DNA of 64,000 nucleotides from Chryseobacterium tructae (GTDB lineage: Bacteria; Bacteroidota; Bacteroidia; Flavobacteriales; Weeksellaceae): the NCBI RefSeq assembly GCF_030409875.1, contig NZ_JAUFQR010000001.1, forward strand, positions 1,922,001-1,986,000, read 5' to 3'. Position 1 is the stretch's first letter. The number at the start of each line of letters is the position of its first letter. Both the position numbers and the translations under genes were made by a program. Below the pieces are notes generated by a model. That model was not told the DNA's origin. It made no database searches and saw nothing but the letters and a program-made list of their open reading frames with translations. Of this stretch, positions 56,183 to 64,000 are shown piece after piece.

Positions 56183-58225
56183 TTAATCATTTTTTATTAA
56201 ATATTGCAAATCAGGATCATTTTTTATTCGATCCATTTCATTCGTGATGATGTTAAGAATATCAGCCTTAATTTCTTTGTAATTATCTTGGATCTGTTTG
56301 GTCATCGAATCATTTCCGTCCTTATCAATAAAGGATCGAATCAGCGGTATTTTCTGAACGTTTTGAATTTCTTGAGAAAGCTTGGCAGTATCCACAACAA
56401 TCTCTGAATGAAAAATCTTCTGTTCTATCCTTTCGTCAAAGTTATCAGATACTGCACCAACAAAAAATCCCTGGGTCAAGGTAGAAATTTTCGAAGCTGG
56501 AATCAAACTGTCTAATTGGGTAGAGAAGGAGGTAGAGGTATCATTCCTGTTGATAGATATACTTTGTCTTTTTTGCAGCACTTTTCCAAAGCGTTCAGAT
56601 AAGGTTTTTGCTGTTTCTCCAACTACCTGACCGCTGAAAATATTGCCGACCGTATTCTGAATCACTTTGCTTTCCTTGTCTCCATAATCTCTTGTCAGCT
56701 GGGAAAAATCCTGAAACCCAAGACATACAGAAACTTTATTACTTCTTGCAGTAGCAATTAAATTATCCAAGCCTCTGAAATAAATAGTGGGAAGCTCGTC
56801 GATAATGACAGAACTTTTTAACTGTCCTTTTTTATTAATCAGCTTAACAATTCTTGAATTATATAATCCCAGAGCAGCAGAATAGATATTCTGACGGTCA
56901 GGATTATTACCTACGCATAATATTTTAGGTTCATTGGGATTATTGATATCCAAAGAAAAATCGTCTCCGGTCATTACCCAATATAATTGTGGTGAGATCA
57001 TTCTAGACAAAGGAATCTTTGCCGATGCGATTTGTCCCTGTAGCTGATCCTGGGCACCTCCTTGCCATGCATCCATAAAAGGAGAGAGGTAGTTCTCTAA
57101 CTCGGAATAGGATGTTAATATCGTAAATACCTCTTCATATTTCTTGTTTAGCAGTTCAATAGCGTGTGGAAAAGTGCAGTATCTGCCGTTTTCATAAATT
57201 TTAAGAAACCATATGATTGCCGCTAACAATATAATGGGACTTTCGACAAAGAAGTCCCCCTGTTTCTGGATCCAGCTTCTGTTAAGATTCAGCATAATGG
57301 TGTAGGCAGCTTCATATGCATCTGATATATCTGTCATAAAACTGGGATGTAAGGGGTTACACCGATGGCTTTTTCTGGGGTCGTCAAAATTGATGATATA
57401 GAATTTCGGCTTTGTTGTATAAGCATCGGAATGATTTAAAAGATGATTATATGCAATGGTTGACAAGTCATCGAATTTAAAATCGTAGATGTACATCGAA
57501 AATCCTTTTTCGATATGCTGTCTGATATAGTTGTTGACAATGGCGTATGATTTTCCTGAGCCTGGTGTTCCTAAAACAATGGTCGCACGAAACGGATTGA
57601 CTACATTAATCCATCCCTGATGCCAGTTTCCCTGATAATAGAATTTTGTGGGAAGATTAACGGAGTATTCATTATAGAGTAATTGGGTTTCCTGCTGAAA
57701 ACTTTCATTCTCACTGTTAAAAACGTCAGTCATTAAGTTATGCTTCAGAAGACGGCTTATCCAAACCCCTGCCTGCATTAGGAGAATATATCCGGATCCA
57801 GTTGTTAGGATATAAAGTACAGGAGTAAAACTGCTGGCAGATTGTAAAAGGATTGCGTTTAAAAAGAATAAGACAAAACCGATAGAAAAAACAATACTAA
57901 TTTTTTTCCAAGTGATCTTTACATTTTTGACTCCCTTTGTTCCGAGGCAACTCAAAGCCAGTAAAACAGCTGCAAACAGCTTAGAATATATAGGATGAGA
58001 AAAAAGGCCTGCTGTCTTATTAAAATTATAAAGTATTTTATTGATGAGTTCCAGCGTCCATTGTTGCTTTGCAAAAAATCCGTAACAAAACCAATAGAAG
58101 TGTATTATTACTAGAATAATGCTTACCGCTCGCATAAACGCCATGATTTTGGCAAGTCCTCTTAAATCGTCTTCACCCTGCATATTACATTTTAGAAGCA
58201 TAAATACAGGATTACATATTCTCAA
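56183..58225 (-). CDS. mobC: Conjugal transfer coupling protein MobC (TraG/VirD4-like ATPase)
   Basis: A 680-residue protein (or 666 from ATG 58183, MQGEDDLRGLAKIMAFMRAV, which looks the better start). N-terminal membrane helices are followed by an ATPase with Walker A VLGTPGSGKSYAIVNN and Walker B SVIIDELPTIYFRG, and the family region KESKVIQNTVGNIFSGQVVG. In CTnDOT-like elements MobC is the coupling protein that feeds the relaxase-DNA complex to the mating channel. It follows mobB with an 88-base gap on the same strand. Confidence 0.9.
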   Translation of the reverse strand: MRICNPVFMLLKCNMQGEDDLRGLAKIMAFMRAVSIILVIIHFYWFCYGFFAKQQWTLELINKILYNFNKTAGLFSHPIYSKLFAAVLLALSCLGTKGVKNVKITWKKISIVFSIGFVLFFLNAILLQSASSFTPVLYILTTGSGYILLMQAGVWISRLLKHNLMTDVFNSENESFQQETQLLYNEYSVNLPTKFYYQGNWHQGWINVVNPFRATIVLGTPGSGKSYAIVNNYIRQHIEKGFSMYIYDFKFDDLSTIAYNHLLNHSDAYTTKPKFYIINFDDPRKSHRCNPLHPSFMTDISDAYEAAYTIMLNLNRSWIQKQGDFFVESPIILLAAIIWFLKIYENGRYCTFPHAIELLNKKYEEVFTILTSYSELENYLSPFMDAWQGGAQDQLQGQIASAKIPLSRMISPQLYWVMTGDDFSLDINNPNEPKILCVGNNPDRQNIYSAALGLYNSRIVKLINKKGQLKSSVIIDELPTIYFRGLDNLIATARSNKVSVCLGFQDFSQLTRDYGDKESKVIQNTVGNIFSGQVVGETAKTLSERFGKVLQKRQSISINRNDTSTSFSTQLDSLIPASKISTLTQGFFVGAVSDNFDERIEQKIFHSEIVVDTAKLSQEIQNVQKIPLIRSFIDKDGNDSMTKQIQDNYKEIKADILNIITNEMDRIKNDPDLQYLIKND

Positions 58226-58313
58226 CTGTAAATGCGTCGTTGCAAGAATAAGTTGTCTGACTTTGGCTCTCTTAGTATATTAATAAGACAGCTTGTGCAA
58301 TAGAAGATTATTT

Positions 58314-59561
58314 TTATCTTCTTTTTCTTTGGCGCTTTTTCATTTGAGATGCAAAAATTTGTTCCTCCTGATCCGTATTTGTATCTGACGACAGTAAGCT
58401 GGAAAAGAATCCGTCAAAAACTCCGCTGATACTATCCGTAAGAAATTGTTTTGTGCATATTTCCTGAGATAAATTAAAGTGATCGTTATGATCAGATTTT
58501 GTTTCACGCTTTATTTCTAACTCATTCCACAGTATATTGAATGAGTTGGCAGATAGTTCTTTACTCAGCTGGGAGCCATTCCAGACTAATTTCGAGTTAT
58601 GGTCTATGAATGTAATTCCATATATTCTTCCCTGATTATTTTTTCTAATAACTGTAGCAATTCCCTGTTCCAAAAGTTGAGTTTTAAAAGAAGCTTCCGA
58701 TTTACTCGTGCTCAGTGCAGTTTCTACCGTTCTTTTAAGAATATGTTTTGAAGGATCATTTTTCATTTTTAGTCTAGATTTTTCAATGAGCACCTGAATA
58801 TTTTCTACCCCTGCATGTTTACCAAAAAGGGATGATTTAAAAGGATTGCTTACCTTTTTTCCATTTTGATCCGTTGCAAAATAGACGATTCCCTTTCTCT
58901 TCTTTCCATGCAGTTCTCCGCTAACCTCTTCACTTGAAATATTGAATTGAGAGAGTAAAGCATTATAAGCACCCATACTTTGAAAGCCATAGGTTTTAGG
59001 GATATACCTTATTACGGATGATAATTGTGTTTTGATATTCCCCTTAGTATAATCTACAGGTTTAAAAATAGAGCTTTGATTTAAATTTCTGTTCTCACCA
59101 GCGACTTTCAGGTTATATTGTTTTTCCAGTTTTCTGCAGGCTTCCATTGATCGCGGGTGATCATAGCGATCTGATATTTTCTTCCCATCGATCTGTACAC
59201 AGGTGGTGACGATATGAATGTGAGTTCTATCAATATCCGTATGTTTAAAAACGACATAGGGTTGGTTCCCATACCCCATTTCCTGCATATATTGCTGAGC
59301 CATTTCTCTATAATCTTTGTCATCAACCTTATCGTTGGGGTCAGGATTAAGGGAAATATGTCTTACCGGTTTTTCAGTTTTGTTATTGGCAATCAAGTAG
59401 GGTTCAAAATACTGATGGAAAAATTTAACCGAATAAAATCGATCCCACAAATCGGGAATCTTATTAGTGAATAAAACCGTTCCATTTTCGTTGTCGACTT
59501 TTTGCTGATTGTATGAAAGGGCACCCCAAAGATTTTCACCTTTTCCAATTTTTGCGATCAT
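58314..59561 (-). CDS. mobB: Relaxase MobB (MOBP/VirD2-type relaxase of conjugative element)
   Basis: A 415-residue relaxase. N-terminal MIAKIGKGENLWGALSYNQQ, the HisMet region HISLNPDPNDKVDDKDYREM, and the histidine motif KHTDIDRTHIHIVTTCVQID (H-x-H metal site) are all present. The C-terminus is basic. It should nick oriT in the adjacent intergenic region and pilot the strand. The start overlaps mobA by 4 bases, as usual. Confidence 0.9.
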   Translation of the reverse strand: MIAKIGKGENLWGALSYNQQKVDNENGTVLFTNKIPDLWDRFYSVKFFHQYFEPYLIANNKTEKPVRHISLNPDPNDKVDDKDYREMAQQYMQEMGYGNQPYVVFKHTDIDRTHIHIVTTCVQIDGKKISDRYDHPRSMEACRKLEKQYNLKVAGENRNLNQSSIFKPVDYTKGNIKTQLSSVIRYIPKTYGFQSMGAYNALLSQFNISSEEVSGELHGKKRKGIVYFATDQNGKKVSNPFKSSLFGKHAGVENIQVLIEKSRLKMKNDPSKHILKRTVETALSTSKSEASFKTQLLEQGIATVIRKNNQGRIYGITFIDHNSKLVWNGSQLSKELSANSFNILWNELEIKRETKSDHNDHFNLSQEICTKQFLTDSISGVFDGFFSSLLSSDTNTDQEEQIFASQMKKRQRKRR

Positions 59562-60001
59562 TTATCAGTAGTTTTTTGAATATGGTTTTGATCAAATTCT
59601 TTCGTGAGTTCTATCACCTGTTTACAAATTACAGCTAGATCCTTGGTATGATTTTCCAGTTTAAAAAGATAGAAAGAAGCTTTTTTCTCCGTAAAATTTC
59701 GATATAAAATTTTTACAATCTGATTATAATTGTTTCCAATCGATTGAAACTGGTAAAAGAATTTAGTGAGTTGAGTATGATAATCCATTGTTGAAACATC
59801 CACTTTGACAATTTTTAATTCTCTCTGAAGCAAAATTGTTGTAATAAATTTTGCTTTGTTGCTCATGCCTGAAGATTCAAATAATTTTAGAAAACCGCTA
59901 TTTTCTTCATCCGTAAGTCTAAATACATATCTATTTTTACTCGGGTTTAGCTTTGGCTTACGTCCACCTTTATTGTTTTTATTTTCGTTCATAATGTTCA
60001 A
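59558..60001 (-). CDS. mobA: Mobilization protein MobA (relaxosome accessory)
   Basis: A 147-residue protein, basic at the start (KGGRKPKLNPSKNRYVFRLT), with a ribbon-helix-helix-like region (FRLTDEENSGFLKLFESSGM) and SIGNNYNQIVKILYRNF, the segment conserved in MobC/MobA-type accessory proteins (xxGNNxNQ). It binds oriT and helps the relaxase. ATG 60001 or 59992 are both possible. The oriT candidate begins 52 bases upstream. Confidence 0.88.
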   Translation of the reverse strand: MNIMNENKNNKGGRKPKLNPSKNRYVFRLTDEENSGFLKLFESSGMSNKAKFITTILLQRELKIVKVDVSTMDYHTQLTKFFYQFQSIGNNYNQIVKILYRNFTEKKASFYLFKLENHTKDLAVICKQVIELTKEFDQNHIQKTTDK

Positions 60002-60052
60002 TTTAATAATATCAAAATCACGACTTTGGAGTGGTTTTTAAAGCCCCAGCCA

Positions 60053-60110
60053 GGGCAAGTTGTTTTGAGGCACGAAAAAAGTTATGAGGCACTCAAAACA
60101 TAACTTGCCC
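60053..60110. other. Candidate oriT: 17-bp inverted repeat upstream of mobA
   Basis: gggcaagtt-gttttgag (60053-60069) pairs with ctcaaaac-at-aacttgccc (60092-60110), interrupted by a 2-base bulge. The loop repeats tgaggcac. It lies at the head of mobA, between the divergent mob and tra operons, where oriT of such elements is normally found. The nick site is not identified. Confidence 0.55.
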
Positions 60111-60616
60111 CTTTCGGGTGAAAGGAAATATCTTGAATAGAATAGATTTATAGCATTATACTATTCAGACACTTCAAAAAACTCTTCAATCTTCTGAAAC
60201 AAAGTAAACCACAATCCATTAGAGAAACAGTATAGTAAACAAAGCCAAAGAAGGAAGTGTACTGCCAAGAATTACCATTAGATAAGCACTGAAATATAAA
60301 TCTTTTTCATTTGCATTAGATGGAGGGCGGGACTAACTGCAAATCCGATAGAATCCTTTAACTCTGGAAATCCTGCATTCTTGCCATCAGGAATGTCAGC
60401 TGTCTGGATATCATTTTTGACAGATAGAAGTTAGAAATTCAATCTATCAGGATTGCAAGATGGATGAGATTCACTAACTAATGCTACAAGCCATTACAGC
60501 TTTCAGGGATCATAGCCAACATTCGTGATGGCGAAATATCATGCTTGATTTTATGATGTTTTGAAGGCTTGCTGTCCTTCAGTCTTTCAACTTTGGATTA
60601 ACTAAAATTTAATATA
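60111..60616. other. Intergenic region between mob and tra operons
   Basis: No gene is supported. It probably contains the promoter of parA/traA and possibly further relaxosome binding sites. No repeats of note were seen beyond the oriT candidate. Confidence 0.35.
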
Positions 60617-61383
60617 ATGAAAACAAAAAAACAACCCACAATTATTGCTTTTCCACTCAAAAGGGAGGCGTAGGAAAAAGCACATTTACAACATTAATGG
60701 CAAGCATCCTTCATTATCGGATGGGATATCAGGTTGCTGTCTTTGATTGTGACTTTCCGCAGTACAGTTTACTGCAGATGAGAGAGCGGGATTTAAAAAT
60801 GGTGATGCAGAATGAGATTTTAAAAAAGATGGCTCACAAACAATTTACGAGTATTAATAAAAAAGCGTATCCCATTTTCCAGAGTAGAGCCGACCAAGTT
60901 TTAGAAGATATAGATGCTTATGTTGATGGCTCCGAAACAATTCCTGATTTTATATTTTTAGATCTACCGGGAACTGTGAATACCGCTGGTATTCTAAAAG
61001 CTTTGACGAAAGTCCATTATATTTTTTCTCCCATTACTGCGGATCGTGTTGTGCTGGAAAGTACGTTAAGTTTCACCGATGTTCTAACCAATGTATTGAT
61101 GAAAGAAACTCAAACGGGAATTCGGGCAGTCCATCTTTTCTGGAATCAAGTGGATGGAAGAGAACGGACGTTGCTCTACAAAAACTACAGTAAAGTGATT
61201 TCAGATTTAGGATTGCCGCTTATGGAAACAACCATTACAGACAGTAAAAGATTTCGAAAGGAGGGGGAAACCATTACAAAGACTGTTTTCCGATCGACTT
61301 TACTGCCTGCAGATCCTAAGTTATTAGCTCAATGCAGGCTCGATCAATTTATAGAAGAATTTTTAAGAATTGTAAAACTATAA
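60617..61383 (+). pseudogene. traA: ParA family ATPase (TraA of conjugative element), one frameshift
   Basis: ATG 60617 opens MKTKKQPTIIAF, and after one restored T near 60651 the frame reads STQKGGVGKSTFTTLMASIL, the deviant Walker A of ParA/MinD proteins. DFIFLDLPGTVNTAGILKAL is the Walker B region. The repaired chain has 255 residues. In CTnDOT-like elements this ParA-like TraA is the first tra gene. As given, translation would have to start at ATG 60697, without the Walker A motif. Confidence 0.82.
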
Positions 61384-61387
61384 AAGT

Positions 61388-61780
61388 ATGGAACACGATA
61401 ATAACAGTAAAGATCACGGTATCGATGAACAATATCTGATGTCCATTATAGCAGGAAGTCCCAAGAAAGAAGTTCCTGTACAAAATGCAGATCCCCATAA
61501 AGAGAAAGCTGTAACAAAAAATAAGCTGAAGAGTCAGAAAAATAATGATATAACTTATAGGGAGCAGTTTCTTACGCATCATAAAATGACTAAGCGTGGT
61601 GATAAAAGTATTTATATCCGTCCTGAATATCACGAGCGCCTCTCACGCATTATTCAAATCATTGCCGCTGACCAGATTCCTCTATATGCTTATCTGGATA
61701 ATATACTGGCTTATCATTTTGAAATGTTTGAAAAGGAAATCACTGATGATTTCAATAACAAGTACCGTCCCATCTTTTAA
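61388..61780 (+). CDS. traB: TraB-like DUF3408 protein
   Basis: A 130-residue protein with a disordered Lys-rich N-terminus and the DUF3408 C-terminus (KMTKRGDKSIYIRPEYHERL; IAADQIPLYAYLDNILAYHF). It follows traA by 4 bases, as in CTnDOT-type elements. Function in transfer is not known; ribbon-helix-helix-like DNA binding is plausible. Confidence 0.85.
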   Translation: MEHDNNSKDHGIDEQYLMSIIAGSPKKEVPVQNADPHKEKAVTKNKLKSQKNNDITYREQFLTHHKMTKRGDKSIYIRPEYHERLSRIIQIIAADQIPLYAYLDNILAYHFEMFEKEITDDFNNKYRPIF

Positions 61781-61791
61781 TCGATCATCCT

Positions 61792-62412
61792 ATGGAACAA
61801 ATTATCATCATAGGTTTATTAATGATTCTTGTTTTAGTTCTTGTTAACAAAAAATTTTCAATCAATATCCGTGGAAAAGATAATGTTACTAAAACTAAGA
61901 ATCTACCATCTATTATGGGTGATACAAAACAAAGAGAAAGACAAGCATCGCCAATCGATACGAATGGGAGACAAAATGAATCTATTTTACAAGCAGAATA
62001 TATTTTTGAATCAGAAACCAGAGAAGCCGAATTTGACACTATGGGTCAGACTAAAAATCTGGATGATATTCTAGTCAAAAATGATGAATGGGAGCAGGAG
62101 AATGAAGATTGGAAATATGAGAACTCTACTATTGAAGGCGGGTTTGCTACAGGGGTTACCTTTCAGGAATTGAGTACTGTGGGTCAGTTGCTTCAACAAG
62201 ACGTACTGAAACCTGACTTAGAACAACAAGCAGTCAACATTATTCAAAAAATTCAAGGAACCGAGCTTTTTGATCTTTTAGAGAACTCTTTAGGAGATGC
62301 TTCAAAAAGAATTGCCAGTTTATTAAACGAGAGTATTTCGAATAATGACAAGGCCATTCCTTATAAGCATAATAATTCTGTAGATGGTTTCGATATAGGG
62401 GAGTTTGTATAG
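61792..62412 (+). CDS. traD: TraD-like conjugal transfer protein
   Basis: A 206-residue protein with one N-terminal membrane helix (MEQIIIIGLLMILVLVLVN) and an acidic cytoplasmic part (FQELSTVGQLLQQDVLKPDL; GTELFDLLENSLGDASKRIA). The position after traB and the general layout match TraD of CTnDOT-like elements. Nothing of TraE or later tra genes follows: the next gene is a convergent arsenite exporter. Confidence 0.75.
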   Translation: MEQIIIIGLLMILVLVLVNKKFSINIRGKDNVTKTKNLPSIMGDTKQRERQASPIDTNGRQNESILQAEYIFESETREAEFDTMGQTKNLDDILVKNDEWEQENEDWKYENSTIEGGFATGVTFQELSTVGQLLQQDVLKPDLEQQAVNIIQKIQGTELFDLLENSLGDASKRIASLLNESISNNDKAIPYKHNNSVDGFDIGEFV

Positions 62413-62445
62413 ATAAACTCCCTTTCTTCTATATTAATGTTCGTG

Positions 62446-63477
62446 TTAAGTATAAACCTTTTTCTTTAGCCATAAACTTATTCTAACAAGCAATATTAAA
62501 ACTGGTACTTCTACCAAAGGTCCGATTACGCCGACAAATGCCTGTTCAGAGTAGATTCCAAAAATAGCAATAGCTACAGCAATAGCTAATTCAAAATTAT
62601 TTCCTGTTGCTGTAAAAGCTATCGAAGCATTTTTATCATAAGGAATGTCAAATGATTTATTGATAAAGAAGCTCACAAAGAACATCAGTATAAAGTACAC
62701 TATTAACGGTACAGCCACTTTTAAAACGTCTAATGGTAATTCTAAAATCTTATCTCCTTTGAGACTAAACATGAGTACAATCGTAAATAGTAGTGCATAT
62801 AAAGTCAACGGAGATATTTTAGGAATAAACTTTCTATTATACCATTCTAAGCCTTTAGATTTGATTAATAAGTAACGGCTCAAAAAGCCTGCTAGAAAAG
62901 GAATCCCTAGATATATCAAAACACTTTCAGTAACGTCTCTCATTGATACAGTCACATTAAAATTAGCCAAACCTAATTTTTCAGGTAAAACATTGATAAA
63001 GAGCCAAACCATAAGACTGTAACTTAACACTTGAAATATACTATTTAAGGCTACTAACAATGCTCCATACTCACGATTACCTTTTGCAAAATCATTCCAT
63101 ACAAGTACCATTGCAATGCATCTCGCTAAACCAATAAGAATTAAGCCAATCATGTAATTGGGTTCATCTCTCAGGAAAATAATTGCTAATAAGAACATTA
63201 AAACTGGACCAATAATCCAATTAAGCAACAGCGAAATTCCAATTGCCTTTTTGTCTTGAAAAACTTTAGGCAACAATGAATAGTCAACCTTTGCTAAAGG
63301 TGGGTACATCATAATGATTAAGCCAATTGCCAATGGAATATTTGTTGTTCCGATAGATAAGGAATTGGTAATATTAGAAATACTAGGAAAGAAGTATCCT
63401 AAACCTATTCCTAAAAACATAGCCAAGAATATCCATAAAGTAAGGAATCTATCAAGAAATTTTAATTTTGGTTGCAT
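62446..63477 (-). CDS. ACR3-type arsenite efflux permease
   Basis: A 343-residue transporter with about ten membrane helices. The conserved [20 protein letters not shown] carries the essential Cys of ACR3 proteins, and [19 protein letters not shown] and [20 protein letters not shown] are the family's other signature helices. It expels arsenite produced by the ArsC encoded just upstream. The gap to arsC is 20 bases, so they are cotranscribed. Confidence 0.93.
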   Translation of the reverse strand: MQPKLKFLDRFLTLWIFLAMFLGIGLGYFFPSISNITNSLSIGTTNIPLAIGLIIMMYPPLAKVDYSLLPKVFQDKKAIGISLLLNWIIGPVLMFLLAIIFLRDEPNYMIGLILIGLARCIAMVLVWNDFAKGNREYGALLVALNSIFQVLSYSLMVWLFINVLPEKLGLANFNVTVSMRDVTESVLIYLGIPFLAGFLSRYLLIKSKGLEWYNRKFIPKISPLTLYALLFTIVLMFSLKGDKILELPLDVLKVAVPLIVYFILMFFVSFFINKSFDIPYDKNASIAFTATGNNFELAIAVAIAIFGIYSEQAFVGVIGPLVEVPVLILLVRISLWLKKKVYT

Positions 63478-63497
63478 TACGTTTGTTTAATCAATTC

Positions 63498-64000
63498 TTA
63501 TTTTTTTATCTGTGAAAAGACAAAGAACATTTCTGAACCAATCTGTAAACTTCTTTCATTGTAAACCGCCGTTTGTTCAGGCGTATTATCCGAAATTTTA
63601 GGGTCTTCAAAAGTTATTGGAATGCGTTTATCTGCCCCTGCAATAAAAGGACATCCTCCATCTGCCTGAGAACAGGTCATAATCGCAACAAACCCATGGG
63701 TAGGATTAAATGAACTGTCATATCTCTTAGAAAAACCAATAATTGGGTGTTTATCTTCATCATACTTGATAGCGTATACAGGATTTTCTGTATCAGAAAT
63801 TTTATTGATAAAAAGCCCCTGTTCTTGCAAAGTCTCTACAACTTTGGGAAACATGGCTGTTTCTTCCGTACCTCCTGAATAACAAGATACATACGGCAAA
63901 TCATAATAAACGCTTGCAACTTGTGCCCAACTTGTGCCAAATGGCTTCTTCTTGAATTATGGGTACAAATAAAGTTAATGGTTACTTCTCTTTGTTCTTC
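63498..64000 (-). pseudogene. Arsenate reductase of the low-molecular-weight phosphatase type, frameshifted, partial
   Basis: The gene continues past the window end. The nucleotide-binding loop CTHNSRRS (C-x5-R) is followed by HLAQV, then after one restored base near 63928 by AQVASVYYDLPYVSCYSGGT. The second Cys region is IMTCSQADGGCPFIAGADKR, typical of thioredoxin-coupled ArsC/LMW-PTP. Repaired, it is a normal arsenate reductase working with the ACR3 exporter. As given, only 133 residues from ATG 63899 could be made, without the catalytic Cys. Confidence 0.78.

Overview
The window looks like AT-rich chromosomal DNA of a flavobacterium of the Chryseobacterium/Elizabethkingia type (Bacteroidota). 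Sequence evidence: promoters of the Bacteroidota form (TTTG, 19 bp, TAnnTTTG), a SusC/SusD pair, a DUF6520-like small exported protein, a carotenoid operon with a fused CrtYc-CrtYd lycopene cyclase, and CTnDOT-like conjugation genes (RteC, MobA/B/C, TraA/B/D). I saw no tRNA, rRNA or CRISPR array. The genus is inferred from gene content only.

Layout. 1-3.1 kb is a remnant zone: a broken helix-turn-helix cassette, two pieces of serine-hydrolase genes, an intact retropepsin-like protease and a FadR-type regulator with a premature stop and an operator-like palindrome at its start. 3.2-9 kb holds housekeeping-like genes (CPBP protease, GT14 glycosyltransferase, cold-shock protein, MaoC, a ChaA-like antiporter), then decayed Crp/Fnr and ChrA genes. 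9.3-14.6 kb is a MarR-crtI-crtB-SRPBCC-crtZ-crtY operon for yellow carotenoids, ending in a lipocalin/MarR junction. A CDF metal transporter follows.

From about 16 kb to 62.4 kb I read an integrative conjugative element. Its left module is an HTH protein, a DUF3945 protein and TopB (16.0-19.9 kb). Its right module is RteC, MobC, MobB, MobA, a putative oriT, ParA/TraA, TraB and TraD (55.3-62.4 kb). Between them lie 35 kb of apparent cargo: an exported-peptidase block (two M16, S41, S8, M13 plus surface proteins), an accessory block (three unknown small proteins, a HEPN-like protein between direct repeats, a trypsin-like protease with a novel N-terminal part, an XRE regulator), and a SusC-SusD-S9 peptidase operon facing a lipoprotein / Cys-rich peptide / MauE-DoxX / DUF6520 operon with an AraC-TPR regulator. 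Acr3 and ArsC arsenic resistance genes follow TraD.

At least ten genes that otherwise look complete are broken by what reads as exactly one missing base, usually in a homopolymer (topB, susC three times, S9 twice, MauE twice, parA, arsC and others). Sequencing error is a serious alternative to true pseudogenes. The least familiar pieces are a nested-stem RNA candidate at 43.0-43.25 kb, a covarying inverted-repeat element on both sides of the subtilase gene, and the MauE/DUF6520/Cys-peptide group next to the SusCD-S9 operon.
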